A stretch of DNA of 64,000 bases, taken from Hippea alviniae EP5-r. Lineage in GTDB: Bacteria; Campylobacterota_A; Desulfurellia; Desulfurellales; Hippeaceae. The first letter of the stretch is position 1. Each line of letters begins with the position of its first letter. The notes under the pieces are model-generated. The model did not search any database. It was not told the DNA's origin and was given only the letters and a program-made list of their open reading frames with translations. Shown here piece after piece: positions 18,341-27,778 of the stretch. Made by a program: the position numbers and the translations under genes. The DNA is taken from the NCBI RefSeq assembly GCF_000420385.1, contig NZ_ATUV01000001.1, positions 868,001 to 932,000 of the forward strand, written 5' to 3'.

Positions 18341-19800
18341 AAATCTTAATGGTTGCAAGCGAGTTTGGAAGCTTTGCCAAAACGGGCGGACTTGCAGATG
18401 CTGTATATGGACTTTCAAAGGCTCTGTCGAATAAAAACCACGAAGTTGCTGTTGTTTTGCCAAGATATTACATAATCGACAAAAGAGAGCTTAAAGATTT
18501 CGGCTTTGCATTTAAAGTCAATATGGGAGTATTGGGAGATATATCCTTTGGCGTATTTGAGAAAAGGTTAAGTAAGAATTTGAGACTGTGGTTTGTTGAT
18601 TATGAGCTGTTCTTTGGCAGAAAGGGCTTATACGACGATGAAAACGGAAACCCTTACACCGACAATGGCATCAGGTTTGTCTTTTTAAGCAAAGCGGCAC
18701 TTGAAGTGGCAAAAAGGCTTAATTTCAAGCCAGACATAGTCCATGCACACGATTGGCATGCAGCTTTTGTAAATGCACTCATTAAGACAAAATACAAGGA
18801 TGATTCGTTTTTTAAGGATACATCATCTGTTTTAACCATTCACAACCTTCAGCATCAGGGTCTATTTGATGCAAGCTTGATGAATGTGATGGATATTGGT
18901 TGGCAGCACTTTAACCCGTTTGAGTTTGAAGCTTTGGGAATGGTTAATCTGCTTAAGGGCGGCATAAAGTTTTCAGACGCCATATCAACGGTAAGCAGAA
19001 GATATGCAGAAGAGATACAGACGCCGCAGTTTGGATTTGGGCTTGATGAACATCTAAAGGCACACTCATGCAGGCTGTTTGGCATCATAAATGGCGTTGA
19101 TTATGAGCTTTGGAATCCTTCAACTGACAGATACATACCCAAAAATTACGATATGGATAGCTTAGAGAACAAAATAGACTCAAAAAGAAAACTGCAGGAG
19201 TTCTTCTCGTTGGAAAAAAGTGATAAGCCGCTTATAGGCTTTATCGGAAGATTGTATGAACAGAAAGGAATTCAGCTTATTATCGAAGCGTTTGATAGGA
19301 TGATGCAGATGAACCTTGAGTTTGTTCTGCTTGGAAGCGGCAAAAAGTGGGCTGAAGAGTTTTTTAAAGAGAAGGCAGAGCAGTATAAAGGCAAATTTGG
19401 TTGTTTTATAGGATATTCAGAAGAGCTGGCTCATCTGATAGAAGCTGGCTCGGATATGTTTTTGATGCCTTCTGCGTTTGAACCGTGCGGTTTAAATCAG
19501 ATATACTCGCTAAGATACGGAACAATCCCGATTGTTCATGCTGTTGGTGGTCTTGTCGATACGGTTGAAAATTTTGATGCTCAAAACGAAAAGGGTACGG
19601 GTTTTGTGTTTTACTCGTTTGACACTTCTGCTCTTTTAAATACGCTCAAATGGGCTTTGGATATTTACAACGATAAATATACATTTGCCAATCTTCAAAG
19701 AAGGGCTATGTCTGTAAGGTTTGACTGGCAAACACAGTCAGAGAAGTATATAAAACTTTATGAGTTTGCAAAGATTTACAGGTCTTTAAAAGATGGTTGA
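18337..19800 (+). CDS. glgA: Glycogen/starch synthase, GT5 (paralogue 2)
   Basis: This second GT5 synthase of 487 residues matches the family length closely. It has KTGGLADAVYGLSKAL at about 15-30, HAHDWHAAF, STVSRRYAEEI, GRLYEQKGIQLI and the catalytic EPCGLNQ. It overlaps the ROK gene by 4 bases and the branching enzyme by 8, so the three are translated together. Presence of two synthases in one operon suggests different donors, primers or chain lengths, as described for plant and some bacterial paralogues; which does what is not visible. Confidence 0.94.
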   Translation: MKILMVASEFGSFAKTGGLADAVYGLSKALSNKNHEVAVVLPRYYIIDKRELKDFGFAFKVNMGVLGDISFGVFEKRLSKNLRLWFVDYELFFGRKGLYDDENGNPYTDNGIRFVFLSKAALEVAKRLNFKPDIVHAHDWHAAFVNALIKTKYKDDSFFKDTSSVLTIHNLQHQGLFDASLMNVMDIGWQHFNPFEFEALGMVNLLKGGIKFSDAISTVSRRYAEEIQTPQFGFGLDEHLKAHSCRLFGIINGVDYELWNPSTDRYIPKNYDMDSLENKIDSKRKLQEFFSLEKSDKPLIGFIGRLYEQKGIQLIIEAFDRMMQMNLEFVLLGSGKKWAEEFFKEKAEQYKGKFGCFIGYSEELAHLIEAGSDMFLMPSAFEPCGLNQIYSLRYGTIPIVHAVGGLVDTVENFDAQNEKGTGFVFYSFDTSALLNTLKWALDIYNDKYTFANLQRRAMSVRFDWQTQSEKYIKLYEFAKIYRSLKDG

Positions 19801-21685
19801 TTACTCATTCTCTCTTTTTACCGATTACGACATATATCTCTTCAAAGAAGGAACGCATTATAGGCTGTTTGAGAAGCTGGGTTGCCATCTAATTGAAGAT
19901 GGTGCATATTTCGCCGTTTGGGCTCCAAATGCAGTCTATGTAAGCGTCGTTGGTGATTTTAACAATTACGACCCAAAAGCCCATCCTTTGAAAAAACGAA
20001 AAGACTTCTCTGGCATTTGGGAAGGCTTTATAAAAGGCGTTAAAAAAGGGCAAACATACAAGTATTTCATCTATTCGGACATAGACAAAAGAAAAAGATA
20101 CAAGGCAGACCCATTTGCCTTTTTCTCAGAGAAACCGCCAAAATCCGCATCTGTTGTTTGGGATATAGAAAACTATAAATTCAACGACGATAAATGGATG
20201 AGAGAAAGGGCATCGAAAAACAACATAAACGCTCCGATTTCCATCTATGAAGTGCATCTTGGCTCATGGAGAAGAAAAGTCGAAGAGAACAACCGATTTT
20301 TAACATATACAGAAGCTGCAGAAGAATTGGCTAATTATCTTGTTGAGATGAACTATACGCATGTTGAGATACTGCCAATAATGGAGCATCCATTCGACGG
20401 TTCGTGGGGCTATCAGGTTTTAGGCTATTTTGCTCCAACTTCTCGATACGGCAAACCAGAAGAGTTTATGCAGTTTGTCGATATCATGCATCATACGGGT
20501 ATAGGTGTTATCTTAGACTGGGTGCCGAGTCATTTTGTTTTAGACGACCATGGGCTTGCAAAATTTGACGGAACCTGTCTTTATGAGCATGAAGACCCAC
20601 GAAAAGGTTATCATCCGCAGTGGAACAGTGCGATATTCAACTATGGAAGAAATGAAGTTAAAGAGTTTCTGATAAGCAATGCTGTCTTTTGGCTTGAGAA
20701 GTATCACATAGACGGGCTAAGGGTTGATGGTGTGGCAAGCATGATATACTTGGATTTTGCACGAAAGCCCGGCGAGTGGATACCCAATCAATACGGCGGA
20801 AGGGAGAATTTAGAAGCCATTGAATTTTTAAAAGAGCTCAACAAGACGGTTTACGGCATGTTTGACGGCATAATGACGATAGCCGAAGAGTCCAGTGCAT
20901 TTCCAAAGATTAGCTGGCCTGTCTATTCGGGTGGTTTGGGTTTTGGTTTTAAATGGAACATGGGATGGATGCACGATACACTTGACTATTTCAAGTCAGA
21001 TCCGATTTACAGACAATACAACCACAACAAGCTGACATTCAGCATCTGGTATGCTTTCAGCGAAAACTTCATACTGCCGCTGAGCCATGACGAAGTTGTC
21101 CACATGAAGGGCTCTTTAATCAACAAAATGCCGGGTGATTATGATACGAAGTTTGCCAATTTAAGGGCGTTGTTTGGGTATATGATGGCTCATCCGGGCA
21201 AAAAGCTTCTATTCAGCGGTGGTGAGTTTGCACAGTTTAGAGAGTGGAATTATGCCGAAAGCTTAGATTGGCATCTGCTTGACTTTCCCAAGCATAAAGG
21301 CGTTCAAACCTTGATAAAAGAGCTAAACAAAATTTACAAAACAAAACGGGCTTTATACCTTTACGATTCAAAGCCTGAAGGGTTTGAGTGGTTAGATGTG
21401 AATAATCACTCTCAAAACATAATAGCCTTCCTGCGAAAATCTGACAGAATAGACGAAACCATTGTCGTTGTATGTAATTTCTCAGGTATAGAGCAGAGAT
21501 ACAGACTCGCCCTGCCCTTTGGTGGTATGTGGCATGAGATATTCAACTCTCAGCTTGAAAAATACGGCGGCTTTGTAAAGGAGTTAAAAGGCTTCGAAGC
21601 AGAAAATATACCCTGCTATGGCAGAGAGTTTAGCATAGAGATAAACTTGCCGCCGTTATCCGTTGTCTATCTTGAGCCTTTTTAA
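19793..21685 (+). CDS. glgB: 1,4-alpha-glucan branching enzyme (GH13)
   Basis: The enzyme makes alpha-1,6 branches in glycogen. The 630 residues comprise a CBM48 N-terminal domain (YFAVWAPNAVYVSVVGDFN), the GH13 barrel and a C-terminal beta domain. Catalytic residues are visible: nucleophile Asp312 in GLRVDGVAS, acid/base Glu365 in TIAEES, and Asp433 in LSHDEVVH. It is the last gene of the operon and its end overlaps the converging phosphorylase by 4 bases. Confidence 0.96.
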   Translation: MVDYSFSLFTDYDIYLFKEGTHYRLFEKLGCHLIEDGAYFAVWAPNAVYVSVVGDFNNYDPKAHPLKKRKDFSGIWEGFIKGVKKGQTYKYFIYSDIDKRKRYKADPFAFFSEKPPKSASVVWDIENYKFNDDKWMRERASKNNINAPISIYEVHLGSWRRKVEENNRFLTYTEAAEELANYLVEMNYTHVEILPIMEHPFDGSWGYQVLGYFAPTSRYGKPEEFMQFVDIMHHTGIGVILDWVPSHFVLDDHGLAKFDGTCLYEHEDPRKGYHPQWNSAIFNYGRNEVKEFLISNAVFWLEKYHIDGLRVDGVASMIYLDFARKPGEWIPNQYGGRENLEAIEFLKELNKTVYGMFDGIMTIAEESSAFPKISWPVYSGGLGFGFKWNMGWMHDTLDYFKSDPIYRQYNHNKLTFSIWYAFSENFILPLSHDEVVHMKGSLINKMPGDYDTKFANLRALFGYMMAHPGKKLLFSGGEFAQFREWNYAESLDWHLLDFPKHKGVQTLIKELNKIYKTKRALYLYDSKPEGFEWLDVNNHSQNIIAFLRKSDRIDETIVVVCNFSGIEQRYRLALPFGGMWHEIFNSQLEKYGGFVKELKGFEAENIPCYGREFSIEINLPPLSVVYLEPF

Positions 21686-23331
21686 GGATTATAAAGTTTT
21701 TCATAATACTCAACTGCCATTCTTGATGAGTCGAAATACGCCATAACATCGTTCATGCTTGTTTTAACTATCTCAAGCCATCTATCTTCATCTTCGTAAT
21801 ACATCGGCAGAATTGTCGTCTCAAGCTTTTCCATCATTGTTAGATAATCCCTTCTATCCTGCTCTTCTATTGGCAAGTTTGGGTCTGCATGCCTTATGGT
21901 GAAACAGTTTATCTCGTCCTTTTCGAACTCTGCATGCCAACCATCGTCAATGGAGAAGTGAATGGCTGCATTTGCCGCTGCTGCCATACCACTTGTGCCA
22001 CTTGCTTCCCTGCCCCATTTTGGAGTATTGAGCCAGATATCCGCACCCTGTTTAAGCATCTTTGAGAGTCTCAGCTCATATCCTGTAAGAACAGCAACAT
22101 TTTTGAACTCTTTAGCCATCAAAACAAGCTCGTTAAACATACCTATGCCACGATAATCTTCTGGATATGGCTTTCCAGCCCAGATAATCTGTATAGGATA
22201 ATCTTTGTTGTTTACGAGATTTCTAAACCTTTCCATGTCGTATATCAAAAGCCACGGCCTTTTATATTCAACAAACCTTCTTGCCCAAACAATAGTTAGG
22301 ATATGTGGGTCAAAGATTTTACCTGTCTGGTCCGCAACTTCTTCAAACAGAAGTCTTTTTAGATGCTTTTTCCATGCCGCAAGCTGATAATCTTCATGCT
22401 CCTGAAGATATGTAAGCAGGTGCTTATCAGCCCAATAGTGCATGTTTTGGGCATTTGTTATACTGATAATCTCGCACCTACCTTTTATATTCTTCCACAG
22501 CTCGTTTGATACCTTGTGATGAATTTTGGATACGGCATTTGCCCTTTTTGCAAGCTTCAAAGCTGCAACGGTTAGACAGAAGTTCTTATCGTGATAATCA
22601 AGCTTATTTTGTATCTCTTCTGCCTTAAAATCACCAAAAAAGCCCATCTCTTCAAGCAGTTTTACATCGTGCTCTTCGTTTCCAGCCTTCTCTGGCGTAT
22701 GCGTCGTAAAGACGATGTGTTTCTTTAACTCTTCAAGCTCAAGGTAATCCTTCATAAGTTCAAAGGCAAGCGGCAAGGCATGGCCTTCGTTTAGATGGTA
22801 AATATCGATATTCAAACCGAGTTCTTTGAGTATCTTGACGCCACCAATACCCAAAACAATCTCCTGAGCTATGCGTGTCTTTTCGTTGTTGTCATAGAGT
22901 TTATAGCTTATCGTTCGTGAGAGATAATCGTTTTCAAGGCAGTCTGTCGTAAGCAAAAACACAGGCACGGTTTCAAAAACATTTGGCGGCAGAAAATAAG
23001 CCTTCACTATTACAGGCTTGCCGTTTATCTTTACTTCAACCCTTGCGCCTGTATCTTCTATGAAATAGTAAAACTTTCTTCTGAATTCCACCTTCATCGT
23101 ATTGTCTTCGTTTCTGCTCTGGTCGTAATAGCCATAGCTCCACAATATCCCAACACCCACCATATTTTGCCTTTTATGATTTGCACTTCTCATGTGAGAA
23201 CCTGCCAAAAAGCCCAAACCACCGGCGTATGTCTTTAAAGCCTGGTCTATTGCAAACTCCATAGAAAAATAGGCAACGCTTTTTGAAAATCTCTCATCTA
23301 TCAAATAGGGGAATAATTTATCTCTTTCCAT
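21682..23331 (-). CDS. glgP: Short GT35 alpha-glucan phosphorylase homologue lacking the PLP lysine
   Basis: The 549-residue protein is the short form of GT35: YFSMEFAIDQALKTYAGGLG at the N-terminus, GVGILWSYGYYDQ, LNEGHALPL, and KPYPEDYRGIGM. The PLP-site block reads EASGTSGMAAAANAA. The residue after GM, Lys in classical phosphorylases (as in GTGNMKF), is Ala450 here. A normal PLP Schiff base therefore cannot form at that site, so phosphorolytic activity is doubtful. AAGGAGA precedes ATG 23331. It converges on the glycogen operon and is divergent from lptB. Confidence 0.87.
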   Translation of the reverse strand: MERDKLFPYLIDERFSKSVAYFSMEFAIDQALKTYAGGLGFLAGSHMRSANHKRQNMVGVGILWSYGYYDQSRNEDNTMKVEFRRKFYYFIEDTGARVEVKINGKPVIVKAYFLPPNVFETVPVFLLTTDCLENDYLSRTISYKLYDNNEKTRIAQEIVLGIGGVKILKELGLNIDIYHLNEGHALPLAFELMKDYLELEELKKHIVFTTHTPEKAGNEEHDVKLLEEMGFFGDFKAEEIQNKLDYHDKNFCLTVAALKLAKRANAVSKIHHKVSNELWKNIKGRCEIISITNAQNMHYWADKHLLTYLQEHEDYQLAAWKKHLKRLLFEEVADQTGKIFDPHILTIVWARRFVEYKRPWLLIYDMERFRNLVNNKDYPIQIIWAGKPYPEDYRGIGMFNELVLMAKEFKNVAVLTGYELRLSKMLKQGADIWLNTPKWGREASGTSGMAAAANAAIHFSIDDGWHAEFEKDEINCFTIRHADPNLPIEEQDRRDYLTMMEKLETTILPMYYEDEDRWLEIVKTSMNDVMAYFDSSRMAVEYYEKLYNP

Positions 23332-23357
23332 CCTATCTCTCCTTTTTGTTTTTCAAA

Positions 23358-23386
23358 AGTCTAATCTGTATTTTGGATTTTTTCAA
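23358..23386 (-). promoter_or_regulatory. Candidate promoter of the phosphorylase homologue
   Basis: On the minus strand TTGAAA (23381-23386) and TAGACT (23358-23363) are 17 bases apart and lie about 30 bases before the start codon. Both boxes deviate from consensus. Confidence 0.45.
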
Positions 23387-23417
23387 GATAAATCAGTCAA
23401 ACACAAACTCTTTAATC

Positions 23418-23446
23418 TTGTTAAACTGGCAAATTTTATGTATCAT
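23418..23446 (+). promoter_or_regulatory. Promoter of the lptB-mrdA chain, abutting the start codon
   Basis: TTGTTA (23418-23423) and TATCAT (23441-23446) are 17 bases apart. Only five bases separate the -10 from ATG 23452, so transcription should begin at or within a base or two of the start codon. No Shine-Dalgarno is present. Confidence 0.65.
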
Positions 23447-23451
23447 TTGGC

Positions 23452-24168
23452 ATGTTAAAGTGTGTGGGGCTAAAGAAAAGCTATAAAAAGAAAATGGCTG
23501 TTAATAATGTGAATATAGAAGCAAAAGAAGGTGAAATTGTTGGGCTTTTGGGACCAAATGGCGCTGGCAAAACAACGACATTTTACATGATTGCTGGACT
23601 TATAAGGCCAGACGATGGAAGGATATTTATGGAAGATGAAGAGATAACACATCTGCCGATGTATAAAAGGGCACAAAAAGGACTCTCCTATCTGCCGCAG
23701 GAACCGTCAATCTTCAGGGGCATGACAGTTGAAGAAAATATTTACGCCATACTTGAGTTTGTTTATAAAGACGAGAAAACAAGAAAACTAATACTCGAAA
23801 AGCTGCTTGAAGATTTAAACATTGCCCATATAAGAAAAACACCAGCTTATGCCGTATCCGGTGGCGAGAGAAGAAGGGTTGAAGTTGCAAGAGCCTTAGC
23901 AACAAAACCAAAATTCATACTGCTTGACGAACCGTTTGCAGGTATAGACCCAATAATCGTTGACGAGCTCAAAGAGATAATAAAAAACCTAAAAAATAGA
24001 AGCATAGGCATAATCATAACAGACCACAATGTTAGAGAGATATTAGACATTGTTGATAGAGCTTATCTGTTGTTCGATGGCAAAATTGTAAGGGAAGGAA
24101 GGCCTGATGAATTAATAAGAGACGAAGAAGTCATAGATATGTATTTAGGCAAGAGTTTCTGCGTATGA
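23452..24168 (+). CDS. lptB: LPS export ABC transporter ATPase LptB
   Basis: LptB powers extraction of lipopolysaccharide from the inner membrane with LptFG. The 238 residues show Walker A GPNGAGKTT, the LptB-characteristic GLSYLPQEPSIFRGMTVEENI Q-loop region, signature AVSGGERRRVEVARA, and Walker B FILLDEPFAG. It is followed by rpoN with an ATGA overlap, an arrangement conserved in many proteobacteria. lptA/lptC, often just upstream, are absent here. The mRNA start predicted from the promoter makes this a leaderless candidate. Confidence 0.95.
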   Translation: MLKCVGLKKSYKKKMAVNNVNIEAKEGEIVGLLGPNGAGKTTTFYMIAGLIRPDDGRIFMEDEEITHLPMYKRAQKGLSYLPQEPSIFRGMTVEENIYAILEFVYKDEKTRKLILEKLLEDLNIAHIRKTPAYAVSGGERRRVEVARALATKPKFILLDEPFAGIDPIIVDELKEIIKNLKNRSIGIIITDHNVREILDIVDRAYLLFDGKIVREGRPDELIRDEEVIDMYLGKSFCV

Positions 24169-25496
24169 TAGAGTTAAGAACCAGCGTTGATACGCATTTA
24201 GGCCTTATACTTACACCGCGCATAGATTTATCGCTAAAAATTCTGGCTATGAACATAACCGAGATAGAACAACAACTCAAAGAGATAGCCGAATCAAACC
24301 CAATAGTAAAGATAGAAGACGATATAAAAATATCAAAAGAGACATACAAAGACGAAAAAATCAAAGAGATAGACGAATCGTTCAAAGAGTATTTCCACCA
24401 AGAAGAGAGCGTTTCGGACATTATTGAAGCCACAACATCAAAAGAAGAGAGCCTTCAAGAGTCCCTACTCTCTCAGTTGACATTTGAGATAGACTTGGAC
24501 GAGAAGGATTTGGAGATAGCAAAAGAAATTATATACAATATCAACGAGAAGGGCTTTTTGGATACGACAATAAACGAAATAGCAGACAAAACAGGCTCAT
24601 CCTTGGAGAGAGTTGAATTTATAAGAAAAAGGATTATTAGGCTTGAACCTATTGGATGCGCAGCATTAGACACAAAAGAGTTTATTATGATTCAAGCAGA
24701 AGAAGAAGGTATAGAGATTGATAAAATAAAAACGCTCATCGATGCTATGGATGATGTCAATAGGCCAGACCTTGAAAAGATAAAGGAAAGAACGGGCTTT
24801 GATAAAGATGAGTTTAGAGATATTCTAAATGCACTCAAAAGTTTTCTCCTGTATCCACTTGAAAATTACCACTCACCTAAACAGACAGACTTTATAGAGC
24901 CAGATGTGTATGTAAGAAAGATAAACGGAAAGCTCATAGCCACACTTGAAGACAAAATTCTCTCAAAGATTGCAATAGACGAAGAGATGCTCAATGAATA
25001 CATAAAAAACAGTGATGCAAAAAAGTTTATTGAAGAGAAATACAAGGAAATCAAAGAGTTTATCATCGCCATATCCCAAAGAAACAAAACACTTCTAAAG
25101 ACGGTTAATGTAATATTGGAAAAACAGAGCCAATTTTTTGAAGATGGAACAATAAAACCGCTAACAAGAAAAGAGATAGCCGAGATTTTAGGATTTAATG
25201 TCTCAACTATAACAAGGGCTGTCTCAAACAAATATATGCTGTTTGAAGGCAAAATAATCCCTTTGAGCAAGTTCTTCTCAAGCGGTGTATCAGAAGATAT
25301 ATCAAAGGATTATGTCAAGTCGATAATAAAAGAGATGATAGATAAAGAGAACAAACTTCAGCCGTTGAGTGATGACCAGATTAAGGCAAAACTTGAAAAA
25401 ATGGGCATAAAACTCACAAGAAGAACAATAACAAAATACAGAAAAGAGCTTAACATTCCAAGCTCTCGGGAGAGAAGATGTCAAGATACTCTATAG
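24165..25496 (+). CDS. rpoN: RNA polymerase sigma-54 factor
   Basis: The 443-residue product begins with a helical, Leu/Ile-rich region I (enhancer-response), includes the ESLQESLLSQL core-binding segment near residue 100, a helix-turn-helix region (LTRKEIAEILGFNVSTITRAVSNKY), and ends with the RpoN box (RRTITKYRKELNIPSS) that reads the -24 element. It is intact and typical in length. It overlaps lptB by 4 bases and rnr by 19 bases. Confidence 0.96.
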   Translation: MIELRTSVDTHLGLILTPRIDLSLKILAMNITEIEQQLKEIAESNPIVKIEDDIKISKETYKDEKIKEIDESFKEYFHQEESVSDIIEATTSKEESLQESLLSQLTFEIDLDEKDLEIAKEIIYNINEKGFLDTTINEIADKTGSSLERVEFIRKRIIRLEPIGCAALDTKEFIMIQAEEEGIEIDKIKTLIDAMDDVNRPDLEKIKERTGFDKDEFRDILNALKSFLLYPLENYHSPKQTDFIEPDVYVRKINGKLIATLEDKILSKIAIDEEMLNEYIKNSDAKKFIEEKYKEIKEFIIAISQRNKTLLKTVNVILEKQSQFFEDGTIKPLTRKEIAEILGFNVSTITRAVSNKYMLFEGKIIPLSKFFSSGVSEDISKDYVKSIIKEMIDKENKLQPLSDDQIKAKLEKMGIKLTRRTITKYRKELNIPSSRERRCQDTL

Positions 25497-27544
25497 CCAT
25501 TATAAAACTGTTATCTTCGTATGATTACAAGCCGTTAAACGGTTCTGAACTAAGAAGGGCATTAGGCATACCAAAGAAGCAGAAAACAGCATTTTACAGA
25601 GAACTAAAAAAACTAAAAAAAGAAGGTAAAATAAAGAAGATATCACGCAGCAGATATGTAATAGCAAAACCAAAAAAGGTATCGGACACATCAATACTTG
25701 AAGGCATACTCATAAGGAAAGAAGGTGCATTCTTCCTTCAAAAAGATGACGAAGAGATAAGACTGCCAAGATTGATAAACACAGCTAAAGCAACAGAAGG
25801 CGATGAAGTAATAGTAAAACTTGAGAAAAAAAGCATAGGCATAACATCAAAAGTCGTAAAGATAACCAAAAGAAACACAAAAAATATTATTGGTTATCTG
25901 ATAAAAAAACCCAAAGGTTGGCTTGTATCTCCTATCGATAGGAAAATCCCATTTGTCGTAAATGTAAAGGAGAAGGATAAGAAACTAAAGGAAGGATGGC
26001 TTGTCCTTGCGCGCATAACTTACATAGGAAAAAGCGTAAACGGTGAAATAGTAAAGGTATATGGAGAGCCGTTTAATCCAGACATAGACATAGAAGTTGT
26101 TGTAGATAAGTTTGGCTTGCCATTTGAGTTTTCAAGCAAAATCGAAGAAGAGTTAAGCAGAATAAAAGAACCTTCCTTAGATGACTTTAAAGGCAGAACA
26201 GATTACAGAGACTTACCGACAATCACGATTGACGGAGCAGATGCCAAAGACTTCGACGATGCCATAGATATAAAACAGAATGAAGACGGCTCGTTTAAGC
26301 TGTATGTCCATATAGCAGATGTTTCAAACTATGTAAAAACAGAAAGCGCACTAAACGAAGAAGCCCTAAATCGTGGTTTTAGCGTCTATTTTCCGGGCAG
26401 TGTCATACCAATGCTTCCATTTAAACTCTCAAACGATATTTGCTCGCTCGTTCCAGGCAGAGACAGGCTAACCGTAAGCGTTGAGATGGACATATCAAAA
26501 AACGGTGCAATCAAGAAATACTCGATAAAAGAGAGCATAATAAGAAACAAACGCAGAATGACATACGATGAAGTTCAGGACATATTAGACAATAAACTGC
26601 AGGCAGACGAAGAGCTAAAAAAGAATCTAAAGGCTATGGAAAAGCTTGCTTCAATCCTAAGAAAACGCAGATTTAAGAAGGGCAGTCTCGACTTAGACAT
26701 ACCAGAGCCATACTTTATCATGCAGGACGATGCTATAATAGACATTCAAGAAAGACCACATAAGTTTTCACACTCCATTATCGAAGAGTTTATGCTTGCA
26801 GCCAATCTATGCGTTGCAGACTTTTTAAAGAAACACTACGAAACTTACATACGCAGAATTCACGAAGACCCAGACCCAGTAAAACTTGCAAACTTATTGG
26901 CTTTCTTAAGAAAAATGGGAATAAGGTTTGAACTGCCTGATGAGTTCACATCAAAAGATTTACAAAAGATTCTAAAGAGCGTAAAAGATGAAAAACTCAA
27001 AAAGATAGTTTCTCAAATGATGCTAAGGTCATTAAAGAGAGCTGAATACTCAACAAAAAACAAAGGGCATTTTGCACTGCATTTTGACAACTATACGCAC
27101 TTTACATCACCAATCAGAAGATACCCAGATTTGGTTGTTCACAGAATGGTAAAAGCCGTTTTAAACAGAACAAAAGAGCAGTTTGAAAACCTTGAAAGTG
27201 AAGTAAAAATCATTCAAAGCAGAGAACTAACAACAGAGAATGCCATGTTCTATATGAACGACATAAAGGCAGCGCAATTTATGAAAAACAAGATTGGAGA
27301 GATATTCACAGGCACAATAACGACGATAATACCAACGGGCTTTTTTGTAAGATTAAAAGAACACTTTGTTGAAGGATTTGTCCCTGCAAACCAACTCAAA
27401 GATGATTATTACCAGTATATCGAATATATGTATGCAATGGTTGGAAAAAGAAAAAAGCGCATCTTCAAGTTGGGAGATGATGTTAGGGTAATGGTTGTTG
27501 CGGTTGACAAGTTTGCAGGAGAGATAGACTTTACGGTGGTTTAA
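25478..27544 (+). CDS. rnr: Ribonuclease R
   Basis: This 3'-5' exoribonuclease of 688 residues degrades structured RNA. It has an N-terminal winged-helix-like segment (about 1-65), cold-shock domains, the RNB catalytic domain starting near DYRDLPTITIDGADAKDFDDAID with metal-binding aspartates, SPIRRYPDLVVHR, and a C-terminal S1 domain (GEIFTGTITTIIPTGFFVRL). No basic tail follows S1. It overlaps the end of rpoN by 19 bases, and the RemA-like gene starts directly after its stop. Confidence 0.95.
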   Translation: MSRYSIAIIKLLSSYDYKPLNGSELRRALGIPKKQKTAFYRELKKLKKEGKIKKISRSRYVIAKPKKVSDTSILEGILIRKEGAFFLQKDDEEIRLPRLINTAKATEGDEVIVKLEKKSIGITSKVVKITKRNTKNIIGYLIKKPKGWLVSPIDRKIPFVVNVKEKDKKLKEGWLVLARITYIGKSVNGEIVKVYGEPFNPDIDIEVVVDKFGLPFEFSSKIEEELSRIKEPSLDDFKGRTDYRDLPTITIDGADAKDFDDAIDIKQNEDGSFKLYVHIADVSNYVKTESALNEEALNRGFSVYFPGSVIPMLPFKLSNDICSLVPGRDRLTVSVEMDISKNGAIKKYSIKESIIRNKRRMTYDEVQDILDNKLQADEELKKNLKAMEKLASILRKRRFKKGSLDLDIPEPYFIMQDDAIIDIQERPHKFSHSIIEEFMLAANLCVADFLKKHYETYIRRIHEDPDPVKLANLLAFLRKMGIRFELPDEFTSKDLQKILKSVKDEKLKKIVSQMMLRSLKRAEYSTKNKGHFALHFDNYTHFTSPIRRYPDLVVHRMVKAVLNRTKEQFENLESEVKIIQSRELTTENAMFYMNDIKAAQFMKNKIGEIFTGTITTIIPTGFFVRLKEHFVEGFVPANQLKDDYYQYIEYMYAMVGKRKKRIFKLGDDVRVMVVAVDKFAGEIDFTVV

Positions 27545-27778
27545 ATGGCTGTTGTAAATATAGGATTTGGGAATTTTATAAACAAAGAGAGAATTGTTGC
27601 TATCGTTAATCCATCATCAACACCTATAAAAAGATTAAGGGAACAACTTGAAAAAGAAGGCAAAGTTATAGATGCAACCCAGGGCAGAAAAACACGCTCA
27701 ATTATAATAATGGATTCAGGACATGTTATCCTATCTGGCATCGCAGTAATGACAATAGCAGAAAGGGTAAACGAATGA
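27545..27778 (+). CDS. remA: RemA/DUF370-family regulator
   Basis: The 77-residue protein has the DUF370 pattern: VNIGFGNFINKERIVAIVNPSSTPIKRL at the start, then DATQGRKTRSIIIMDSGHVILS. In Bacillus subtilis RemA is a DNA-binding ring-forming activator of biofilm and osmoprotection genes. The same order remA-gmk-rpoZ occurs there. In this Gram-negative setting its targets are unknown. It begins directly after the rnr stop and overlaps gmk by 4 bases. Confidence 0.9.
   Translation: MAVVNIGFGNFINKERIVAIVNPSSTPIKRLREQLEKEGKVIDATQGRKTRSIIIMDSGHVILSGIAVMTIAERVNE

Noticed and set aside
23418-23452. Sigma-54 promoter before lptB (TGGCAAAT...)
   Set aside because: The TGGC is not followed by TTGC/A at the required distance, while a sigma-70-like pair fits with exact spacing.
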